5,092 nt of DNA from Acidobacteriota bacterium (GTDB lineage: Bacteria; Acidobacteriota; UBA6911). The position numbers and the translations under genes were made by a program. This document shows, piece by piece, positions 1-5,092 of the stretch (within the stretch, counting starts at the first letter, position 1; each line of letters begins with the position of its first letter). The notes below the pieces were generated by a model. It saw only the letters and a program-made list of their open reading frames with translations, was not told where the DNA came from and did no database searches. The stretch is from contig JAIRVC010000222.1 in assembly GCA_031254095.1 (NCBI GenBank), positions 1 through 5,092 on the forward strand, given 5' to 3'.

Positions 1-60
1 AAAGCCCTACGAAACGGATACCCCAATAATCCAAGCCCTGAAGGGGCGTAATCCTATCCC
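1..60. repeat. Partial dispersed palindromic intergenic repeat (putative)
   Basis: The left edge contains nested inverted repeats. GGATA (16-20) can pair with TATCC (55-59), and inside it GCCC (35-38) pairs with GGGC (44-47) around a TGAAG loop. One forward frame reads KALRNGYPNNPSPEGA and then stops. I recall closely similar peptides (NALGY...SPEGA, or ALKGR in another frame) as spurious translations of a high-copy intergenic repeat in several environmental phyla. The element probably extends left of the window. Pairing is seen directly; membership of a repeat family is from memory and was not searched. Confidence 0.45.
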
Positions 61-115
61 CACAAGTATCGTTCATCGTATTCAACCTTGTATTTTTTCA
101 AAAACACCAATAATT

Positions 116-173
116 CATCTAAAAAGTTATATGTCAAAACGCTAAGGTATTCAAAAATCACGCTTTTTAGATG
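116..173. repeat. 11-bp perfect inverted repeat with 36-nt spacer
   Basis: CATCTAAAAAG (116-126) is exactly reverse-complementary to CTTTTTAGATG (163-173). The stretch lies in an AT-rich, gene-free region (61-198) between the left-edge repeat and the promoter of the first gene. It could be a distal operator, the remains of a small element, or a weak bidirectional terminator for a gene left of the window. The large spacer and the lack of a U-run directly after the stem argue against a normal intrinsic terminator. I see no other organised feature between 61 and 198. Confidence 0.5.
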
Positions 174-198
174 CGTCTGCCATGGGCGGAGATTTCAT

Positions 199-231
199 TT
201 GACATAAAAATCATTACTTTCATGTTACAAT
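199..231 (+). promoter_or_regulatory. Candidate sigma70-type promoter for the URO-D-like gene
   Basis: A perfect TTGACA occurs at 199-204. An extended -10, TGTTACAAT (223-231, hexamer TACAAT at 226-231), lies downstream. The spacing between hexamers is 21 nt, longer than the usual 16-18, so the extended -10 may act mostly on its own. Transcription would start near 238 and give a leader of about 30 nt before the ATG at 269. Confidence 0.45.
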
Positions 232-253
232 GAAACGTTTTCGATGAATTCAT
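218..253. promoter_or_regulatory. Cluster of small dyads over the -10 and leader (possible operator)
   Basis: Three symmetric sequences lie in 36 nt. TTTCAT (218-223) and ATGAAA (230-235) flank a 6-nt spacer across the -10. AAACGTTT (233-240) is an 8-bp palindrome at the expected transcription start. ATGAATTCAT (244-253) is a 10-bp palindrome touching the Shine-Dalgarno site at 254-259. Position and symmetry suit repressor binding, but the arms are short and AT-rich, so chance is possible. No regulator gene is visible to match them. Confidence 0.25.
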
Positions 254-268
254 GGGAGGCTTGCGAGT

Positions 269-1582
269 ATGTCCGATACAATGACAGTGGAGCAAAAACG
301 GGAAAAAAGATTTCAACAATGGCTCGAACCCAAAGGCGTGCAATTCATAAGCCCCGAAGCGGCGCAAGGCTACCGCGAACGGGTCGGGCGGTTTATAAAG
401 GCATTCAACCTGGAAAAACCCGATCGTGTTCCCGTGGTGCTGCCCGCTGGAACTTTTCCGGTTTATTACGCGGGGATGACGCTCAAAGACGCGATGCGCG
501 ACATCGACGGACTCTGCGGCGCATATCGAAAGTTTCTTAACGACTTTGAATCCGACAGTTTCGCTCCGCCCATGGTTCCTTCGGCCAAAGCCATGGAAAT
601 TATCGGCACGCAGAATCTGAAATGGCCAGGGGGCGGATTGCCCGATCACGCCACGATGCTTCAATTCGTGGAAGGCGAATATATGAAGGCGGACGAGTAC
701 GATCTTCTGCTTGATGATCCTTCCGATTATTGCCTGCGCCGCTATCTTCCCCGCAGCCTGGGATCGCTCGCGCCGTTCGCCGGGTTTGAGCCTACGCAGT
801 TTATCCTGGGCATGGCCAACAAATTCCTGACTCCGGCGATATTCCCGGCCGTGCGCGCCGCTTATAAGGCCATCATTGATTATGGCGAGGAAAACGAGCG
901 CTGGATGGGGCGGGTGATGGCGCTCGGCAGAGAAGCGCTGGCGGCGGGTTATCCTTCCCTTTTTGGAGGACAGTCGCACGCGCCGTTTGACATTCTGGCC
1001 GACACCATGCGCGGAACAAAAGGAGTCATACTCGACATGTACCGGCAGCCGGAAAAGCTGCTGGCGGCCATCGAAAAGGTCACGCCGATGAACATAAACT
1101 GCGGCATCGCCGGGGCGAACATGACGGGCAACCCCATAGTATTTTTCGCGCTGCACAAAGGCGACGAAACCTTCATGTCCAACAAGCAGTATGAGAAATT
1201 TTACTGGCCGTCTTTCAGAAAGGTAATCGTAGGGCTGATTGAAGAAGGACTGGTGCCGTTCCTGTTTGCGGAGGGACGCTACGGCCCACGGCTGGAAATT
1301 ATCAAAGACCTGCCCAAGGGAAAAGTGGTGTGGCATTTCGATCGCACGGATATGTTTGAGGCTAAAAAAATCCTCGGCGACAACGCCTGCATAGCGGGCA
1401 ATGTTCCGGCGTCGCTGCTCTGCACCGGCACGGCGAAAGACGTCAAAGAGTATTGCCGCAAACTTATAGAAGTCTGCGGCGAAGGCGGCGGTTTCATTTT
1501 GACCGGCGGCGCTTCCATCGACAACGGGCCCGCGGAGAATTTACGCGCCATGACGGAAGCGGTTATGGAATACAGCGTATAA
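269..1582 (+). CDS. Uroporphyrinogen decarboxylase family protein (URO-D/MtaA/CmuA-like)
   Basis: This 437-residue protein belongs to the URO-D superfamily, TIM-barrel proteins that include heme UroD and the corrinoid methyltransferases MtaA, MtbA and CmuA. Seen here: RFIKAFNLEKPDRVPV (41-56), the typical entry to the non-HemE branch; VEGEYMKADEYD (134-145); WHFDRTDM (355-362); CIAGNVPASLL (374-384); and GGASIDNGPAENLRAM (413-428) near the C-terminus. The RQAGR signature of true UroD is absent, so it is not HemE. The Zn-binding H-x-C and late Cys of MtaA-type enzymes appear as H356-x-D358 and a Gly-Gly, so thiol-ligand methyltransferase chemistry is doubtful. There is no signal peptide, so it should be cytoplasmic. 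The start is fixed by GGGAGG (254-259), 9 nt before the ATG. The gene appears monocistronic. Relatives occur mainly in anaerobes; substrate unknown. Confidence 0.9.
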   Translation: MSDTMTVEQKREKRFQQWLEPKGVQFISPEAAQGYRERVGRFIKAFNLEKPDRVPVVLPAGTFPVYYAGMTLKDAMRDIDGLCGAYRKFLNDFESDSFAPPMVPSAKAMEIIGTQNLKWPGGGLPDHATMLQFVEGEYMKADEYDLLLDDPSDYCLRRYLPRSLGSLAPFAGFEPTQFILGMANKFLTPAIFPAVRAAYKAIIDYGEENERWMGRVMALGREALAAGYPSLFGGQSHAPFDILADTMRGTKGVILDMYRQPEKLLAAIEKVTPMNINCGIAGANMTGNPIVFFALHKGDETFMSNKQYEKFYWPSFRKVIVGLIEEGLVPFLFAEGRYGPRLEIIKDLPKGKVVWHFDRTDMFEAKKILGDNACIAGNVPASLLCTGTAKDVKEYCRKLIEVCGEGGGFILTGGASIDNGPAENLRAMTEAVMEYSV

Positions 1583-1592
1583 ACAATATCGT

Positions 1593-1698
1593 CAACCTCC
1601 GGAATCAAGGCTCGCGGCCGGGACAAAAGCGGAATTTACATTTTAAATGAGCGTTTTGGCCCGGCCGCGTAACGCCGGATTTTGGTTTTTGGAGGTTG
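1593..1698 (+). promoter_or_regulatory. Long imperfect palindrome / structured leader sequestering a Shine-Dalgarno
   Basis: Most of the gap after the URO-D-like gene can fold into one extended hairpin. CAACCTCC (1593-1600) pairs perfectly with GGAGGTTG (1691-1698). GGAATC (1601-1606) pairs with GATTTT (1678-1683, two G-U pairs). GGC (1609-1611) pairs with GCC (1674-1676). CGCGGCCGGG (1613-1622) pairs perfectly with CCCGGCCGCG (1660-1669), then CAAAA (1624-1628) with TTTTG (1654-1658). ATTTA (1634-1638) pairs with TAAAT (1644-1648) at the tip. The outer right arm contains the SD-like GGAGG (1691-1695), so folding would hide it. It may instead be a small palindromic mobile repeat, or a terminator for the upstream gene; the T-rich run at 1680-1690 lies about 10 nt past the GC stem, which is not canonical. 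Confidence 0.55.
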
Positions 1699-1699
1699 C

Positions 1700-1723
1700 A
1701 TGTGTATAAAATCTGCGTATTAA
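1700..1723 (+). CDS. Putative 7-residue leader peptide / upstream ORF
   Basis: An ATG at 1700 lies 4 nt after a perfect GGAGG (1691-1695), the best ribosome-binding site in this gap. It encodes MCIKSAY and ends with TAA at 1721-1723. The phosphatase ATG at 1748 is in the same frame, separated by this stop and a second TAA at 1736-1738 region (codons TGC GTA TAA, 1727-1735). Ribosomes stopping at 1723 could reinitiate 24 nt downstream, which would explain how the phosphatase is translated without its own SD. Alternatively, transcription starts inside the AT-rich repeat, and this SD is a relic or chance. No product function is proposed. Confidence 0.25.
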   Translation: MCIKSAY

Positions 1724-1739
1724 ACCTGCGTATAAAAAA
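1701..1739. repeat. Three-copy 13-nt imperfect tandem repeat
   Basis: Units TGTGTATAAAATC (1701-1713), TGCGTATTAAACC (1714-1726) and TGCGTATAAAAAA (1727-1739) agree pairwise at 10 of 13 positions. A more degenerate AT-rich stretch, TATATAAAATG, runs on into the phosphatase start codon. The array separates the GGAGG at 1691-1695 from the ATG at 1748. Each unit also contains a -10-like TATAAA or TATTAA; TATAAA at 1705-1710 lies 17 nt after a weak -35-like TTGGTT (1682-1687). The array could therefore supply a promoter for the phosphatase-hemN pair. Confidence 0.5.
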
Positions 1740-1747
1740 TATATAAA

Positions 1748-2668
1748 ATGACAAGCAATCTTGATCGTGAACTGCGCGTGGGCGCGCAATACCTGTCTCA
1801 ATGCCTTACGCCCGAATCAGGGGCGATTCCGCGCATTAAAAATGTGGACATATATGGCGACAACATCCCCCTGAACGGAATAGCGGGCGGCGACCTGATC
1901 ACCTATGTGAGTTTTCTGGATCGCTACGATCTGGACGGGCGCATCGCGCGCGCTATGGAGCAGGGGCGCGCTGAAGCGGCCGAAAGGCTGAGCCACCTGA
2001 AAAATAAAGGCGGCATTATGGTTGCGGACGTGGCCGGCCACGAATTTGCCGATTCCCTTCGCGCCCTGATGCTGCACCAGATTTTTCATACGTCTATTCT
2101 GTATGAACTCGACCTGCACGGCGAGCTTTCAACCCGGCTCTTTGAACAGATCAATACGCGTTTTTTTAAATCGCGAACGCTGCACAAACTGGCCGGGGGA
2201 TTGGACGCTTCAAGTTTCGTAACCCTGATTTACGGAGAAATCGAAGTTTCCGGCCGCTTCCGTTTTATCAGCGCCGGACATCCGCCGCCGTTGATTTTCT
2301 CGCGCGCCTATGACCGCTTTGTTGAAATCAGCCCCGACCGGCTCATCAGCTATCCGCCGATCGGCGTTCAGATCGGAAAGGACGACGCCGACGTCAAGCT
2401 GTTTCCGTCCGTGCTGGGATACAAGGAACAGTACGCGACCAACGAACTGAATCTGCTTGGACAGGGCGACATACTGCTGCTTTTCACCGACGGGCTGACC
2501 GATCCGTTTTCGCCATACGGACAGGGACAGCTTGAACGCGCCGTTTCCCGCGCAAAGGACGGAACAGCCGAGGAAATCTGCAAAGAAATTATCGCCGACC
2601 GCAACGCGTCCTTTCAGCCGTCGGACGATATCAGCCTGGTTGTGATCAAGTATCAGTGCAGTGATTAA
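1748..2668 (+). CDS. SpoIIE/RsbU-like PP2C-family serine/threonine phosphatase
   Basis: This 306-residue protein is a stand-alone SpoIIE-type phosphatase, a family of Mn/Mg-dependent enzymes that usually dephosphorylate anti-sigma-factor antagonists or similar switch proteins. Landmarks in order: GGD (47-49), VADVAGH (92-98), SAGHPPP (175-181), LFTDGLTD (245-252) and the closing SDDISLVV (292-299). Asp49, Asp94, Asp248 and Asp293/294 match the metal-binding acids, so it should be active. The residue after GH is Glu99 where many relatives have Gly. There is no PAS, GAF, HAMP or receiver domain and no membrane segment; only about 35 residues precede the catalytic domain, so input must come from partner proteins. 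No SD lies close to the ATG: the nearest good one is 52 nt upstream behind a mini-ORF. The start is kept because a conserved-looking LRVGAQYLSQCLTPES follows at once. hemN begins 5 nt after the stop. The substrate is not encoded here. Confidence 0.9.
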   Translation: MTSNLDRELRVGAQYLSQCLTPESGAIPRIKNVDIYGDNIPLNGIAGGDLITYVSFLDRYDLDGRIARAMEQGRAEAAERLSHLKNKGGIMVADVAGHEFADSLRALMLHQIFHTSILYELDLHGELSTRLFEQINTRFFKSRTLHKLAGGLDASSFVTLIYGEIEVSGRFRFISAGHPPPLIFSRAYDRFVEISPDRLISYPPIGVQIGKDDADVKLFPSVLGYKEQYATNELNLLGQGDILLLFTDGLTDPFSPYGQGQLERAVSRAKDGTAEEICKEIIADRNASFQPSDDISLVVIKYQCSD

Positions 2669-2673
2669 CAATT

Positions 2674-4071
2674 ATGGAACTTGACATAAGCGTTCAGGGC
2701 GAAAAGCTGAATCTGACTGAGGAATTGCTTAACCGCTACAACGTTCCCGGCCCGCGTTATACAAGCTATCCGACCGCGCCGGAATGGAGCGAAGCTTTCG
2801 GCCCCGCCGATTATGAGCGCGCTCTTTCAGCCTCCAGCCAGGCCGCCCGCCCGCTGTCGCTTTATATGCACCTGCCGTTCTGCGAGCGGCTCTGCCTGTT
2901 CTGCGGCTGCAACGTAATAATCAAGAAAAATCACGACGGAGCGGTTCCGTATCTCAAAACGCTGAAAGAAGAAATTGCGCTGATCGCCGCCCGCGTCGGC
3001 CGGTCGCGGCCGGTTGCGCAATTTCACTGGGGCGGCGGCACCCCCACATGGTTTTCGCCCTCGCAGCTTGAAGAATTATTCGCTTTCACAAAAAATCATT
3101 TCGCCTTTACGGGCGACGCCGAGATAGGCGTCGAGATAGATCCGCGATCGACGTCTGCCGCGCACCTGGAAGTTTTGCGCCGCCTGGGTTTTAACCGGCT
3201 CTCGATGGGCATACAGGATTTCAACGCGGAAGTGCAGCAAACGGTGCGGCGCATACAGCCCTATGAAGAAACAAAAGAGCTTTTCGACGCCTGCCGGGCT
3301 TTGGGTTTTGACTCTCTGAACGTTGACCTGATTTACGGACTGCCGAAGCAGACGGTCGCGAGTTTTGTGGAGTCCGTCGATAAAATCATCGGCATGAGGC
3401 CGGACCGCATCGCCATGTTCAGCTACGCGCATGTGCCGTGGATGAAAAAACAGCAGGGGGCGCTGACAAAGTGGATTCCTCAAGGCGTTGACAAGTTTCA
3501 GATCTTCCGTGCGGGCATAGGGCGATTTACCGGTGCAGGTTATCACTATATCGGTATGGATCACTTTGCGCGGCCCGATGATGAACTTTGCGCCGCCCAG
3601 CGCAACCGAACGCTGCATAGAAATTTTCAGGGATATACGACAAAAGCCGGTTCCGACCTTCTTGGAATCGGGGTTACGTCGATAATCGGCGTGGATCGTG
3701 TTTACGCCCAGAGTTATCGCGGCCTTGATGAATATTCCGCGGCTGTCGGGAGCGGGCGGCTGCCGATAATGCGGGGAACGGAGCTTACGGACGACGATGC
3801 AATACGCCGCGCCGCGATCGGCAAAATACTCTGCCACTGCGTTTTAAACAAAAATGAATTTGCCGCGGAATACGGCGTGGACTTTGACAAATATTTTTCA
3901 GATGAACTTGCGCGCCTTGAACCGCTCCGCGCCGACGGGCTGGCGGAGCTGACGCCCGAAAGCATCCGAGTGACCTCGCTTGGACGCATTTTTATCCGCA
4001 ATATCGGCATGATCTTCGATAAATATCTGCAAAAACCGAAAAACAAACCCGTATTTTCTAAAACACTTTAA
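2674..4071 (+). CDS. hemN: Oxygen-independent coproporphyrinogen III dehydrogenase (HemN)
   Basis: HemN is a cytoplasmic radical-SAM enzyme that oxidatively decarboxylates two propionates of coproporphyrinogen III to give protoporphyrinogen IX, a heme-synthesis step that needs no oxygen. At 465 residues it is close to the E. coli enzyme. Seen here: the N-terminal RYNVPGPRYTSYPTAP (21-36), a HemN hallmark; the Fe-S/SAM motif CxxxCxxCxC at Cys70, 74, 77 and 79; GGGTPTW (120-126); EIDPR (154-158); RLSMGIQDFN (175-184); NVDLIYGLPKQT (216-227); YAHVPW (251-256); HRNFQGYTT (315-323); DLLGIGVTSI (328-337); and RNIGMIFDKYL (442-452). The fourth Cys and the full C-terminal domain separate it from the HemW chaperone. 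It looks complete. There is no clear SD before the ATG, and only 5 nt separate it from the phosphatase stop, so translation is probably coupled. No terminator hairpin was found after it. Confidence 0.96.
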   Translation: MELDISVQGEKLNLTEELLNRYNVPGPRYTSYPTAPEWSEAFGPADYERALSASSQAARPLSLYMHLPFCERLCLFCGCNVIIKKNHDGAVPYLKTLKEEIALIAARVGRSRPVAQFHWGGGTPTWFSPSQLEELFAFTKNHFAFTGDAEIGVEIDPRSTSAAHLEVLRRLGFNRLSMGIQDFNAEVQQTVRRIQPYEETKELFDACRALGFDSLNVDLIYGLPKQTVASFVESVDKIIGMRPDRIAMFSYAHVPWMKKQQGALTKWIPQGVDKFQIFRAGIGRFTGAGYHYIGMDHFARPDDELCAAQRNRTLHRNFQGYTTKAGSDLLGIGVTSIIGVDRVYAQSYRGLDEYSAAVGSGRLPIMRGTELTDDDAIRRAAIGKILCHCVLNKNEFAAEYGVDFDKYFSDELARLEPLRADGLAELTPESIRVTSLGRIFIRNIGMIFDKYLQKPKNKPVFSKTL

Positions 4072-4110
4072 GATCCATATTGCCGCGCACGCCCGGTTTC
4101 CAAAATCAAA

Positions 4111-4138
4111 TTGACAATGCTTGAATGTTTTCTATAGT
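4111..4138 (+). promoter_or_regulatory. Near-consensus sigma70-type promoter for the last gene
   Basis: TTGACA (4111-4116) matches the -35 consensus exactly. TATAGT (4133-4138) matches the -10 at five of six positions. The spacer is 16 nt. Transcription would start near 4145, giving a leader of about 30 nt that contains AGGAG at 4164-4168. This indicates that the last gene has its own promoter and need not depend on the phosphatase-hemN transcript. Confidence 0.7.
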
Positions 4139-4174
4139 CTTCAATCATAACTGTTTAAATATTAGGAGTATTCA

Positions 4175-5092
4175 ATGTTGTCTACGCAAAAATATGCCGA
4201 TGTGCTCCAGGAACAGGCTTACAAAACACTGACGCCGCAGATCCAGGCGCTGGAAGACGAAATGCGCGAAATCAAAAAGCTGCTCGCGGCAAAAATCCAG
4301 AGTGTCGAATATAAACTTGAAGTTCTCCGCAATACGGAGCTTCCTGCCGCCTGGCCGATTCTTAATGATTATTTACAGGACGATATAAAGAAACGGTATC
4401 TTGACGGAGAAATGCTCGCGCTTTTTGCGCGCGAACTGCGAACGAAAGAAACGCAGGAGGAAATTCTTGTCGCCCTGCTTGACAATGCCGCGAATTGTTT
4501 CCCGCGCATCGCGTTGTTCGCCGTTCGCGGCGACATGTTTAAAGGTTGGTCCTCCCGCGGGTTTTCCGATTCCGTCGCGAGGATCATCGGTTCCGACGAA
4601 TTCCCCCAGTCCGACTGCTCATGGCTGCTGGAAGTTCTCGTGAACGGAAAACAGGCGGAGAGCGCCGATCTGCCGGACGCGGGATCGCTGTGCCTGATGC
4701 GCGAGGAATCCTCCGGAGCGTGGCGGCTTTATCCGCTGTACGCGCTGGGACGGCCTGTGGCGATTTTGCTTGCCGGAGAGGCCGAAGACGCCGCTGCGCG
4801 CCCGGAAGTTCTGTCGGTGCTGGTGGACTGCGTTGCGCTGCGTCTGGAGAACGTAGCGTTGAAGATTATCAAAGCCTTCGGAGGCTCCGCGCCTGCGAAC
4901 GCCGGGGCGGCGGCATTTTCCGCCGATCCCTGCTTTAACGCGTCATTTGTTTTGAGCTTGAATCTGACAGCGCCGATTGAAATACCAGAGCCCGCGTCGC
5001 CTGTAGATGAACCGCGTCCCGACCCCGGCGCTTTACTGCCGAATCCGCTTGCGGAATTGAAGCTGATTGAGCCCATTCCAGAACCTTCCGGC
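4175..5092 (+). CDS. Coiled-coil / GAF-like domain protein, partial (C-terminus beyond window)
   Basis: The frame is open from the ATG to the right edge (306 codons, no stop), so only the N-terminal part is visible. AGGAG (4164-4168) lies 6 nt before the ATG and fixes the start. Residues 10-52 are heptad-like and charged, a likely coiled coil for self-association. Residues about 75-235 form an alpha/beta region with FARELRTKETQEEILVALLD (84-103), PRIALFAVRGDMFKGWSSRGF (110-130) and RLYPLYALGRPVAILLAGE (184-202), followed by a closing helix LSVLVDCVALRLENVALKI. This pattern resembles GAF-type sensor domains, in particular the RVALFxVRG...GWxxRGF type I recall from Acidobacteriota-like proteins. 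Residues 267-306 are rich in Pro and acidic residues and are probably a flexible linker. No signal peptide is seen. A signalling or scaffold role is inferred; the output domain, if any, lies outside the window. Confidence 0.8.
   Translation, partial: MLSTQKYADVLQEQAYKTLTPQIQALEDEMREIKKLLAAKIQSVEYKLEVLRNTELPAAWPILNDYLQDDIKKRYLDGEMLALFARELRTKETQEEILVALLDNAANCFPRIALFAVRGDMFKGWSSRGFSDSVARIIGSDEFPQSDCSWLLEVLVNGKQAESADLPDAGSLCLMREESSGAWRLYPLYALGRPVAILLAGEAEDAAARPEVLSVLVDCVALRLENVALKIIKAFGGSAPANAGAAAFSADPCFNASFVLSLNLTAPIEIPEPASPVDEPRPDPGALLPNPLAELKLIEPIPEPSG

Noticed and set aside
78..154. Direct repeat GTATTCAA (78-85 and 147-154)
   Set aside because: Eight bases in AT-rich DNA are easily matched by chance, and there is no supporting structure.
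167..1336. A 389-residue open frame on the minus strand
   Set aside because: It lies antisense to the URO-D-like gene, with an Arg/His-rich composition typical of reading a GC-biased gene backwards. It matches no family and extends over the promoter region. It is a shadow of the real gene.
1613..1690. A classic Rho-independent terminator for the URO-D-like gene
   Set aside because: The GC stem ends at 1669 and the T-rich run begins about 10 nt later, interrupted by GG. The stem is also much longer than usual. Termination activity is possible, but the form is not canonical.
3076..3837. A 253-residue open frame on the minus strand inside hemN
   Set aside because: It is fully antisense to conserved HemN coding sequence, has no domain features, and is explained by codon bias.
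269..4071. A heme-biosynthesis operon (hemE plus hemN)
   Set aside because: The first gene lacks the UroD signature residues and is separated from hemN by a 165-bp structured gap and the phosphatase gene. The link to heme is therefore superficial.
4072..4110. A terminator after hemN
   Set aside because: I found no convincing hairpin followed by a T-run in this stretch. It is short spacer leading into the next promoter.
4546..4938. A 130-residue Arg-rich + strand frame, with a minus-strand frame at 4729-5076
   Set aside because: Both overlap the coiled-coil/GAF-like gene, which has a proper SD, promoter and domain-like sequence. The Arg/Gly/Ser-rich products look like frame shadows.

Overview
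The window holds four protein-coding genes, all on the + strand: a uroporphyrinogen-decarboxylase-superfamily (URO-D-like) protein, a SpoIIE/PP2C-type serine/threonine phosphatase, the oxygen-independent coproporphyrinogen III dehydrogenase HemN, and the first 306 codons of a coiled-coil plus GAF-like protein that runs off the right edge. Gene bodies are moderately GC-rich and the gaps AT-rich. Sigma70-like promoters and purine-rich Shine-Dalgarno (SD) sites precede genes 1 and 4. HemN (a radical-SAM enzyme), the anaerobe-type URO-D-like protein and the RsbU-like phosphatase fit a bacterium with anaerobic or microaerobic metabolism. The phosphatase and the last protein remind me of families seen in Acidobacteriota-like and other poorly cultured phyla. 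That is recall, not a search, so I do not assign a phylum.

Layout. Positions 1-60 look like the end of a dispersed palindromic repeat. Positions 61-198 are AT-rich with no gene, but contain an 11-bp perfect inverted repeat (116-126/163-173). Positions 199-253 hold the promoter of gene 1 and several small dyads. The URO-D-like gene is 269-1582. The 165-bp gap after it contains an unusually long imperfect palindrome (1593-1698). Its right arm contains a strong SD, which is followed by an 8-codon mini-ORF inside a 13-nt tandem repeat. The phosphatase (1748-2668) begins 24 nt after the mini-ORF and has no good SD of its own. hemN (2674-4071) starts 5 nt after the phosphatase stop, so the two are almost certainly one transcript and probably translationally coupled. 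A short gap (4072-4174) has a near-consensus promoter (TTGACA, 16 nt, TATAGT) and an AGGAG site for the last gene (4175 to beyond 5092).

How they fit together. HemN performs a defined step of heme synthesis. The neighbouring URO-D-like gene should not be read as hemE: it lacks the UroD signature and belongs to the broad MtaA/CmuA-like group, so the apparent heme pair is probably coincidental. The phosphatase is likely part of a regulatory switch (anti-sigma-antagonist dephosphorylation or similar), and its coupling to hemN is the unusual arrangement here. I found no CRISPR array, tRNA, rRNA or transposase gene. The most interesting candidate signal is the structured, SD-sequestering leader ahead of the phosphatase-hemN pair.
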